DNA from: Firmicutes bacterium HGW-Firmicutes-4
Lineage (GTDB): Bacteria > Bacillota > Clostridia > Eubacteriales > Eubacteriaceae
Assembly (NCBI GenBank): GCA_002841405.1
Contig: PGZR01000020.1
Span: forward strand, 1 to 56,562
Length of the DNA: 56,562 nt
Direction of reading: 5' to 3'
Positions 50,552 through 56,562 of the stretch are shown here, piece after piece. Position 1 is the stretch's first letter; every line of letters begins with the position of its first letter. The notes under the pieces are model-generated. The model did not search any database. It was given only the letters and a program-made list of their open reading frames with translations, and was not told the origin of the DNA. The translations under genes were made by a program, and so were the position numbers.

Positions 50552-51541
50552 CTAAGCGATGGGGTTTTGTTGCACATATTCCCGGCCATATTTCAACAGT
50601 TCGTCCATAAAGATATTATTGTTCCATTCACGGAAGCAGACCCCGTTGGGGATGGACGGATAGAAACGTCCGCCTGGACAGTAGGTATCAACAGCCCGTC
50701 GGACTTCTTCGCGAATTTGCTCTTCAGTAATGTTTTCCATATCGATCTTTGGTCCGTCAATGCCACCGACCATCGCTAGTTTGCCTTGGGTGATCGCTTG
50801 GATTTTGACGATGTCATTCTGAGCGATGACACCCTGCCAGATATCGATCCCAATCTCCACCAGATCAGTAGCAATGGGTTCGAGGATGCAGTCGGCATGA
50901 TGCATGTAAATCATCCCGCATTCATGGATCGTATCAGCGATTTCTTTTTGCAGCGGCTTGATGATTTCCCGCCAGACCCGCGGCGGTAGAAACAAGTTTT
51001 GTTTGGTCCCCCAGTCGTCATGATAAAAGATGATGTCGGGATGGGTTTCTTCTGCAACTTTGCGGATGTAAGCCATCTTATGGTCGGCAATCACTCGTAG
51101 CAAGGCTTGCATTTCGTCAGGATATTCCAAATAATTGATTAAGGCATCTTCCATCCCCATTAAAAAATGGCTGCGCTCAAAAAGCCCGCCGGGATAAAAG
51201 AAGCAGGCCAATTTTTCATTACGATCAATTTGAGCGGCTACTTCTCGGGCCACGGTCCAGTCCAGATCATCGAGGGAAGGAACGACCAGCTGCTCTTCCC
51301 ATTTTTCAATGTCCGTAATGACGACGTTTTCCCGGGTAATGTGGGGGTGGGGGCCGGGTGCTCCGGGCAGGAAGACCCGTACGGTTCCCCAGGAATCCTT
51401 GTATTCCTGGCCGTCCTGAGGAAGCAGGGCATCTCGAATAAACAGCGGATCGGGGATAAATTCGACCGCAGCCATCAAATCTCCGTAGTAATCCGGCTGT
51501 TCGCCGCGATATACTGCCATAACATTTTCTCTCAGATTCAT
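50552..51541 (-). CDS. Uroporphyrinogen decarboxylase (UroD) family protein, probable corrinoid methyltransferase
   Basis: A 329-residue UroD-fold barrel protein. In acetogens such proteins mostly act as methyltransferases (MtaA/MtbA/VdmB-like) in methyl-group transfer from methylated substrates. Seen are FYHDDWGTKQNLFLPPRVWR, MYMHHADCILEPIATDLVEIG (IYMHHADC at about residue 230), and the closing GGRFYPSIPNG. A His/Cys set (HHADC) is compatible with zinc. No corrinoid protein gene is next to it, so the partner is elsewhere. RBS AAAAGGAGATTTTTGA. Confidence 0.8.
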   Translation of the reverse strand: MNLRENVMAVYRGEQPDYYGDLMAAVEFIPDPLFIRDALLPQDGQEYKDSWGTVRVFLPGAPGPHPHITRENVVITDIEKWEEQLVVPSLDDLDWTVAREVAAQIDRNEKLACFFYPGGLFERSHFLMGMEDALINYLEYPDEMQALLRVIADHKMAYIRKVAEETHPDIIFYHDDWGTKQNLFLPPRVWREIIKPLQKEIADTIHECGMIYMHHADCILEPIATDLVEIGIDIWQGVIAQNDIVKIQAITQGKLAMVGGIDGPKIDMENITEEQIREEVRRAVDTYCPGGRFYPSIPNGVCFREWNNNIFMDELLKYGREYVQQNPIA

Positions 51542-51652
51542 TCAAAAATCTCCTTTTCATCTTCAGAATATTGTAAGCGATTGCAATCAAGGCGATACCA
51601 TCACAAGATCCTTTTGTAAAAATAGCCGGGGCCAGGTTACAATATTACTTAC

Positions 51653-52087
51653 AATTAAAATATAGCATGAGATATTTGTAAAAACCAGCTTTTTATGAAA
51701 AAAAACAAAGCAAAGTTTTTTGCCGGGGAATAAATATCCAGGAAATAGCGTTTTTAAGCAATTTGATTAGGATCCAACAGTAGCATCCAAGAGGAATTAT
51801 CCTGCATAAAAAAAGATGTCTAAAATTAAACGTGAATAAATTGTCGGCTAAACAGAAATCCAAAGTATCTCAGGGGATCTCGCAGCAATCAAAAAACATC
51901 ATGCAAACATCTTTTCAGAGCAAATGGACAGAGCAGTCGTCATGCAATCAAAAATGTGGTATACTGCCAATAATTTCATTGCCAACATTGGCGGCAAGGT
52001 TTAACCGGAAAAGAGCCATGAAGGGAAATGTTTCGATTAATGGGTGCGTACCTTATAAAGGTTGAAATATGCCAGGAAGGGAACAGG
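51653..52087 (+). promoter_or_regulatory. Intergenic region before a QueG-like gene
   Basis: No gene seen. TGTGGTATACT at about 51955-51965 looks like an extended -10 box, without a clear -35. The rest is unassigned. Confidence 0.35.
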
Positions 52088-52864
52088 ATGAACCAAAAGA
52101 TAATCGGCTTAATTCGTGAGTATATTGAAAAATATAAGAATTGGAAACCAGTCGAAACGATTTGGCGGGAACCGGTGATTGGATTTGCCGATGCTGAAGA
52201 TCATCTTTTTTTTGAGTTGAAAGAAATCATTGGAGCAAACCATGTCCTGCCCACAGATATTGTCCCGCATGCCAAATCAGTGATTGTTTTTTTTCTGCCT
52301 TTTTCCAAAAAAATTGTTAAAAGCAATATCTTCGGGGAAGAAAGTTCTAAAGAATGGGATTACGCCTGTATTGAAACAAATAATCTGATCAATGATTTAA
52401 GTAAATATCTGCATGAAACGATAACGGAAATGGGTTTCAATGCATCATTGCTTCCTTCGACGTATAATTATGATGAAGAAAAACTGATCAGTGACTGGTC
52501 CCATCGAAGTGTTGCCTATATATCTGGGATCGGAAAATTTGGTATCAATAACATGCTCATAACAAAGAGCGGATGTTGCGGCAGATTAGGAAGTGTGATA
52601 ACAGATATGGAATTAACGCCTTCGCTAAGAACAAGCGAGGAATACTGTCTTTATAAGGTCAATGGAACATGTAAAAAATGTATTGAGAAATGCGTTAATA
52701 AGGCTTTTGAATGGCAGAATGAGATTGTGATTTTCAACCGCCAAAGCTGTAATGAACAAATCTATGAAAAGATCGTTGCTGAATATCCAATTGGGTTGGG
52801 CGATGCTTGTGGAAAATGTATGTGTGAAATGCCATGTTCATATGGCATTCCCAGAAATATTTGA
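52088..52864 (+). CDS. QueG-like 4Fe-4S double-cluster protein (second type)
   Basis: A 258-residue relative of the epoxyqueuosine reductase core. VIGFADAEDHLFFELKEIIG and SVIVFFLPFSKKI resemble the N-terminal domain, SHRSVAYISGIGKFGINNML the conserved middle, and two cysteine clusters follow: CLYKVNGTCKKCIEKCVNKAF (about 196-216) and CGKCMCEMPCSYG (about 244-256). It differs clearly from the protein at 21137-21811. Full-length QueG is longer and such stand-alone members have no assigned reaction. ATG 52088 with AAGGGAACAGG upstream. Confidence 0.8.
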   Translation: MNQKIIGLIREYIEKYKNWKPVETIWREPVIGFADAEDHLFFELKEIIGANHVLPTDIVPHAKSVIVFFLPFSKKIVKSNIFGEESSKEWDYACIETNNLINDLSKYLHETITEMGFNASLLPSTYNYDEEKLISDWSHRSVAYISGIGKFGINNMLITKSGCCGRLGSVITDMELTPSLRTSEEYCLYKVNGTCKKCIEKCVNKAFEWQNEIVIFNRQSCNEQIYEKIVAEYPIGLGDACGKCMCEMPCSYGIPRNI

Positions 52865-52871
52865 AGACTGA

Positions 52872-52898
52872 GCCAAAAAAAACGTCCCCGCGTCATAC
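52872..52898 (+). repeat. RAYT-associated short element, truncated
   Basis: GCCAAAAAAAACGTCCCCGC followed by GTCATA keeps the ACGTCCCC-x-GTCAT half of the 3' flank type element. Confidence 0.45.
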
Positions 52899-52935
52899 TG
52901 TTTATTGAATAACCAGGTATATGGAGGTACCGCAG

Positions 52936-53784
52936 ATGTCGATTACATTTTCAATTAAAGGAACAATCGATGCTAGAAGATCCGCACGGAATTATCAAAT
53001 GAAGCCGGTTGATAAAGATGTCATGGATGCGATTAAAAACTTTGCCAGGGCAATGCCGATTCCGTTTGACCATCATGTTACGATCCGATTCTTTCAAGCC
53101 GATCCGACAAAAGTACTTTATCCGTTTATGAAATCACCGCCGAATAACATTGCGTTTCTTTCTGAAACGGATATCATCGCCATTTCAAAGGTGGGATTCG
53201 TCGGGGAGCTGCTGATTCTTTACAGCCAGAGCAAAAACCTTTCTACGTGTTGGTATGGGCACTACAAGCTGGCCGAGCTTGAACGTTTAATGCCCCATTT
53301 ACAATCGCCTGACCAGTTAAAAGAAGCAAACACGGGGTTTGGATATTCAAAAGGGGAGACCAGCGGTGAGCGGGCGATCTGCATCACGCCACTTGGTTAT
53401 TATGAGCATAGCGGATTGCGGCTGATGGACAGGATCACAGAAAAAACGGTCAGCCATAAACGGAAAGAAATTATTGCGTTGCTTGAAAATCAGGATGACT
53501 TTAGTTATCTGTCAGATGACATATTGTATGCGTTGGACTTAGGCCGAAAAGCGCCTTCGGCTGGGAATTCCCAAATGTGGCGGTTTGGCTTTGATGATTC
53601 TTTTAATACGATCACCGTTGCGATGCCACCGGGATACCAGCACTTCAAATGGGAACACCCGAATGTTGATATTGGCATATGCGCATGCCATGTCTGGCTT
53701 GGACTGCTTGACCGAGGTTGGCAGCCAACCGTAAAAGTTTGTGAGGAAGCCGGCAGAGCGGTTTGGAAGATTTCATTAGCATAA
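52936..53784 (+). CDS. Nitroreductase-family protein (TM1586-like)
   Basis: A 282-residue FMN-fold protein. TIDARRSARNYQMKPVDKD is the usual FMN phosphate-contacting start of nitroreductases, and the second half repeats the theme with LDLGRKAPSAGNSQMWRF and a GICACHVWLGLLDRG helix. This covalent pairing of two half-domains is the TM1586-like (putative TM nitroreductase) form, which may act as a monomer-sized dimer. Substrate unknown; reduction of quinones or nitro compounds or a dehalogenase-like role is possible. ATG 52936 follows ATGGAGGTACCGCAG. Confidence 0.8.
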   Translation: MSITFSIKGTIDARRSARNYQMKPVDKDVMDAIKNFARAMPIPFDHHVTIRFFQADPTKVLYPFMKSPPNNIAFLSETDIIAISKVGFVGELLILYSQSKNLSTCWYGHYKLAELERLMPHLQSPDQLKEANTGFGYSKGETSGERAICITPLGYYEHSGLRLMDRITEKTVSHKRKEIIALLENQDDFSYLSDDILYALDLGRKAPSAGNSQMWRFGFDDSFNTITVAMPPGYQHFKWEHPNVDIGICACHVWLGLLDRGWQPTVKVCEEAGRAVWKISLA

Positions 53785-53785
53785 C

Positions 53786-53876
53786 GGAAGCATGCGAGGG
53801 GAGCCGTATCGTCGGACAGAACCGGACGGGGCGCTTTGGTATCCCAGGCTGATGACGCCGCAAATGACCAGAATAA
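53786..53876 (-). pseudogene. 3' scrap of an MFS transporter gene
   Basis: On the minus strand ILVICGVISLGYQSAP is readable, matching the last membrane helix and tail of the transporter at 55503-56562 (ILVICSVISLGYQSAP). The trailer (AACGGAAGCAT, GTCGGACAGAA) is shared as well. The rest of this copy is gone. Confidence 0.8.
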
Positions 53877-53993
53877 ACCATAGAGGGAATAGTACTGCCA
53901 TATTTCGGATCCTGATGCATAACTGTTAGATTGAATCAGTGGTCATTATAATTTTAAATATCTAGTGTTTATAAAAAATGGAAGGCATGTTTC

Positions 53994-54800
53994 TTGAGAA
54001 ACATGGTTATAATTATGAATAACAATTCTGATTACATCGATTTGCAGATGGAACTGGAGAACCTGATCATCCAGGATTACGATAAATTATATGCCTGTGC
54101 TTTCAGAATGATTGATAATCAGCAGGATGCTGAGGATGTCCTTCAAAATTCGTTTTTAAATGCATATAAGAATTTAAGTAAATTCAGGAGAGAATCAAAG
54201 CTATTCACCTGGCTATACCGGATTGTTATAAACGAGTGCTACAAGTATTTCAACTATATAAACAAGCTGCCATTGGTCAGAATAACTGAAAATTTAGGAG
54301 TTACCGAACAAGAATTCTTTGACAGCATTGAATACAATTGTGATTTTGACGATGATTTGATTATGGATGAACTGCGTGAAAAATGTCTGCAAGCTTTTTT
54401 AAAATGCCTGCCAAAAAACCAACGGGTATGTTTTTTGCTAAAAACCTGTACCGATCTTAAAAACAAAGAAATAGCAGAGATCCTGGATATGTCAGTTGAA
54501 AATGTTAAGGTTACGCTGTTCAGAGGAAGAAAGCATCTTCAGGAGTTATTTGAAATGAGATGCAGTTTGATTGATCCCCAGAAGCCATGTAAATGCCAGC
54601 TATGGATAAAATATATGGATGATCATTGTCTCCCGCTTCCAACTGGCTATAATCAGCCGAAAACAGATGAATTACGAAAGGAACATTTTAAAAATCTGTC
54701 ATTACTTAAAAAAATCGACTATCTATATACCGTCGAGCAAAAATACGATAAAAAAGAAATATCTGATAAAATTAAAAAAATTACCGCTAATATTGTGTAA
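53994..54800 (+). CDS. ECF-type RNA polymerase sigma factor with a cysteine-containing C-terminal extension
   Basis: About 268 residues. Region 2 is seen as LYACAFRMIDNQQDAEDVLQ, region 4 as LPKNQRVCFLLKTCTDLKNK and IAEILDMSVENVKVTLFRGR (about residues 140-185). Most ECF factors end there, but this one continues for about 80 residues, beginning RCSLIDPQKPCKC (three Cys) and ending in a charged helix. The extra part could bind metal or respond to thiol stress and act as a built-in anti-sigma control. TTG 53994 has GGAAGG at a proper distance; ATG 54003 or 54015 are alternatives. No anti-sigma gene is present; a Cys-rich DUF3795 gene follows 80 bases later. Confidence 0.85.
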   Translation: MRNMVIIMNNNSDYIDLQMELENLIIQDYDKLYACAFRMIDNQQDAEDVLQNSFLNAYKNLSKFRRESKLFTWLYRIVINECYKYFNYINKLPLVRITENLGVTEQEFFDSIEYNCDFDDDLIMDELREKCLQAFLKCLPKNQRVCFLLKTCTDLKNKEIAEILDMSVENVKVTLFRGRKHLQELFEMRCSLIDPQKPCKCQLWIKYMDDHCLPLPTGYNQPKTDELRKEHFKNLSLLKKIDYLYTVEQKYDKKEISDKIKKITANIV

Positions 54801-54882
54801 CCTTTTTTATAAACAAGTATCTAAGATAGTATAAAGCAATTTAAACAGAATTGCTGAAATAATTATTTGGAGGATATTGATT

Positions 54883-55314
54883 ATGAAAGAAAAAGTTGTT
54901 GCACCATGTGGGATTGATTGCTTTAATTGTGAAATGTACGAGGATAATGTGACTGATGAATTTCAGAAAAGACTGTCAGAGTCAACGAAGATACCGGCTG
55001 AAAAAATAACCTGTAAAGGCTGTATTGACGGGAATATCTGTCTTTTTCTGAAAATGCAGGGGAAAAGCTGCAAAACGCTTGATTGTGTTAAACAAAAGGG
55101 CGTTGACTATTGCTTCAATTGCGTTGACTTTCCGTGTAAATATCTGATGCCACTGGCAGACGGGGCCGGAAAATTCCCTCAGAATATAAAATTGTATAAC
55201 CTTTGCCAGATGAAAAAAATTGGCCTGGACAATTGGGTTGAGCAGGCGGCAGAGATCAGGCATACTTATTTTACCAGAAAAATTGCAATTGGTGAAGGTG
55301 GAAGCGAGGCGTGA
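54883..55314 (+). CDS. DUF3795 cysteine-rich protein
   Basis: A 143-residue small protein with about 12 cysteines: VAPCGIDCFNCEMYED, ITCKGCIDGNICLF, CKTLDCVKQKGVDYCFNCVDFPC. The pattern is that of DUF3795, predicted zinc-binding. No reaction is known. RBS TTTGGAGGATATTGATT. It follows the ECF sigma gene on the same strand; no terminator lies between them, so they may form one unit. Confidence 0.85.
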   Translation: MKEKVVAPCGIDCFNCEMYEDNVTDEFQKRLSESTKIPAEKITCKGCIDGNICLFLKMQGKSCKTLDCVKQKGVDYCFNCVDFPCKYLMPLADGAGKFPQNIKLYNLCQMKKIGLDNWVEQAAEIRHTYFTRKIAIGEGGSEA

Positions 55315-55450
55315 TCAAAGATTATTTTCCGACAGTGGCAGAGTTTGTTCTTTTTTCGGAGGAAGAAAACCAGATCGAGTAGATGAACAGCTTCCTGACA
55401 CGCTGAGCCAGAACAGCGAATACCGGAAGCTGTTTGCTAAATTTCAATAG
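55315..55450 (+). pseudogene. Unidentified coding scrap
   Basis: Two frames look protein-like: GTG-initiated IKDYFPTVAEFVLFSEEENQ and, in another frame, RVDEQLPDTLSQNSEYRKLF ending in a TAG at 55448-55450. The latter weakly recalls the RAYT C-terminal scrap at 570-827 (TDLLS-x-NPEYRNL). Origin uncertain. Confidence 0.35.
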
Positions 55451-55502
55451 CGTAACGGAAACAATTGTAGCATATGAGGTGGGGCGCATCGTTGGTCAGA
55501 AT

Positions 55503-56562
55503 CTACGGTGCGCGGTCAAACTCAACATGCTCAGGTGCGCTTTGGTATCCTAGGCTGATGACGCTGCAAATGACCAGAATAGACCCGGATAACATATACA
55601 CCGGAATTAAAGTGAGTTTTTCGATTAAAACGCCTGATAATGCGGTACCGATCAGAATTCCAGCAATCAACAATGGTGTAATCAGGCCGTTGATTCTGCC
55701 AATATAATCTTCCTGAACGTTTTGAATCAATGGCACACTGATAGCGACTTGAACAAAAGCGATGATTAAGCCGGATAAGAAATATAGCATCGCGGTAAGA
55801 ATCACCACGGTTGATAGCGCTTCAGCAACTGTGACAACGGCAAAAGCGATCATTCCCAAAAACAAGATCGCTCTGGTTTTATATTTACTGACGATTGACA
55901 TGGAGATAATTGCACCAATCAGAAGCCCCACCCCGGATAGCGAATAGAACCATTGGAGACTTTCAGTATCGATGCGCAGTCGATCGGTCAGGATAAAAAT
56001 GGTCAGCGGTTGAATCAGACCTTGGGCAAACCCAAACAACCCTAACACCGAACAAAGAACGGTTAACCCTTTATCATTACCGATATAGACCAGGCCTTCC
56101 TTCATTTGAGCTAACAGATTGGGCTTAATATAATCAGCCTTTCTGGGGCTGGCTGGTAATAAGAATTGTACCAGCGCGGAGCATAAAAACAGCATGGCGA
56201 TGATTGTCAGCGAAAAGGTAATGCCGAGGCCTTTATAGAGCAAGGTGCCAATAATCGGTCCAATGATAAGATAGAGGGATTGTAGTCCTTGAGATAGGGA
56301 AATCGCCGGGGTGATGAGCTGTTCATCAATATTTCGTTTGAACATGATTACCGATGAAGGGGCTGAAAACTGACTTACCATTGACGAGACAAGGGTAGCG
56401 GCAAAAACGGTTTGCCACAAACCTTGATAGATGAGCAAAAGAATAATAACGACCGAAATACTGCTTAAGAAGTCCCCGGCAATCATGGTTCGCTTGGGAT
56501 TCCATTTATCGGCGAGGGTACCGCCCAGATATGAAAACACAAATATGGGCAGATATTCAAAA
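55503..56562 (-). CDS. MFS transporter, C-terminal part (runs off the window)
   Basis: The frame is open to the window edge (FEYLPIFVFSYLGGTLADKW), so the N-terminal one or two helices lie outside. About 352 residues with ten or so membrane helices are visible. GGTLADKWNPKRTMIAGD is the cytoplasmic loop 2-3 motif of major-facilitator drug/macrolide exporters and IQNVQEDYIGRINGL the typical loop of the MefA-like (enterobactin/macrolide exporter) subgroup. It is expected to pump a hydrophobic compound out by proton exchange. A 3' scrap of a second copy lies at 53786-53876. Confidence 0.85.
   Translation of the reverse strand, partial: FEYLPIFVFSYLGGTLADKWNPKRTMIAGDFLSSISVVIILLLIYQGLWQTVFAATLVSSMVSQFSAPSSVIMFKRNIDEQLITPAISLSQGLQSLYLIIGPIIGTLLYKGLGITFSLTIIAMLFLCSALVQFLLPASPRKADYIKPNLLAQMKEGLVYIGNDKGLTVLCSVLGLFGFAQGLIQPLTIFILTDRLRIDTESLQWFYSLSGVGLLIGAIISMSIVSKYKTRAILFLGMIAFAVVTVAEALSTVVILTAMLYFLSGLIIAFVQVAISVPLIQNVQEDYIGRINGLITPLLIAGILIGTALSGVLIEKLTLIPVYMLSGSILVICSVISLGYQSAPEHVEFDRAP

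Noticed and set aside
51832-52065. 77-codon ORF upstream of the second QueG-like gene
   Set aside because: Low-complexity Gln/Ser/Lys-rich translation with no RBS; overlaps a promoter-like site.

Overview
The window looks like chromosomal DNA of a moderately low-GC anaerobic Firmicute, most likely a clostridial acetogen of the Acetobacterium/Eubacterium group. This rests on secreted proteins with ChW (hydrophobic-W) repeats, a UroD-type methyltransferase homologue, several stand-alone 4Fe-4S proteins, an old-yellow-enzyme reductase, and strong AGGAGG-type ribosome binding sites. The genus is inference; no rRNA or tRNA gene is present.

Region 1-11 kb is a loose set of small accessory genes: the end of a ketopantoate reductase gene, acetyltransferases, a DUF7000 protein, an Imm5-like immunity protein, a flavodoxin, an ApbE/FMN-binding pair behind a dead tetR, VOC, TIGR04076 and PhzF proteins, and an AraC/GyrI regulator, mixed with many gene fragments. 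Region 11-25 kb carries a large Cache/HAMP chemoreceptor, a frameshifted OYE reductase with a ferredoxin, a secreted ChW/FN3/M30-protease/CAP protein, LysR, a QueG-like iron-sulfur protein, two hydrolases and a GNAT enzyme. Region 25-35 kb holds ChW surface proteins, an EamA exporter, a DUF1835 protein, lipoproteins and a PLD-like lipoprotein with a damaged second motif. Region 35-46 kb is the most ordinary part: a Na+/H+ antiporter (behind a group II intron scrap), SelO, an ABC efflux pair with a two-site operator and a TetR gene, oleate hydratase, and the RNHCP-rsgA operon with a short leader ORF. Region 47-56.5 kb has a YbaK/GyrI chimera, TetR plus hydrolase, a stretch of dead genes, a UroD homologue, another QueG-like protein, a nitroreductase, an ECF sigma factor beside a DUF3795 protein, and a partial MFS transporter.

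The most unusual property is genomic rather than enzymatic. The window is full of partial second copies of its own genes (ketopantoate reductase, flavodoxin, immunity protein, GNAT, QueG-like protein, MFS transporter, AraC/GyrI regulator, secreted M30 protein). Several dead genes keep both ends and have lost the middle. A recurring short element (core like GACAAACGAAACGTCCCC or its reverse complement) lies between genes and beside remnants of a REP-associated (RAYT/IS200-like) transposase. Functional highlights are the leader ORF/hairpin before RNHCP-rsgA, the paired operators of the ABC locus, a group II intron scrap placed exactly behind a terminator, and a frameshifted acidic repeat tail on a ChW protein.
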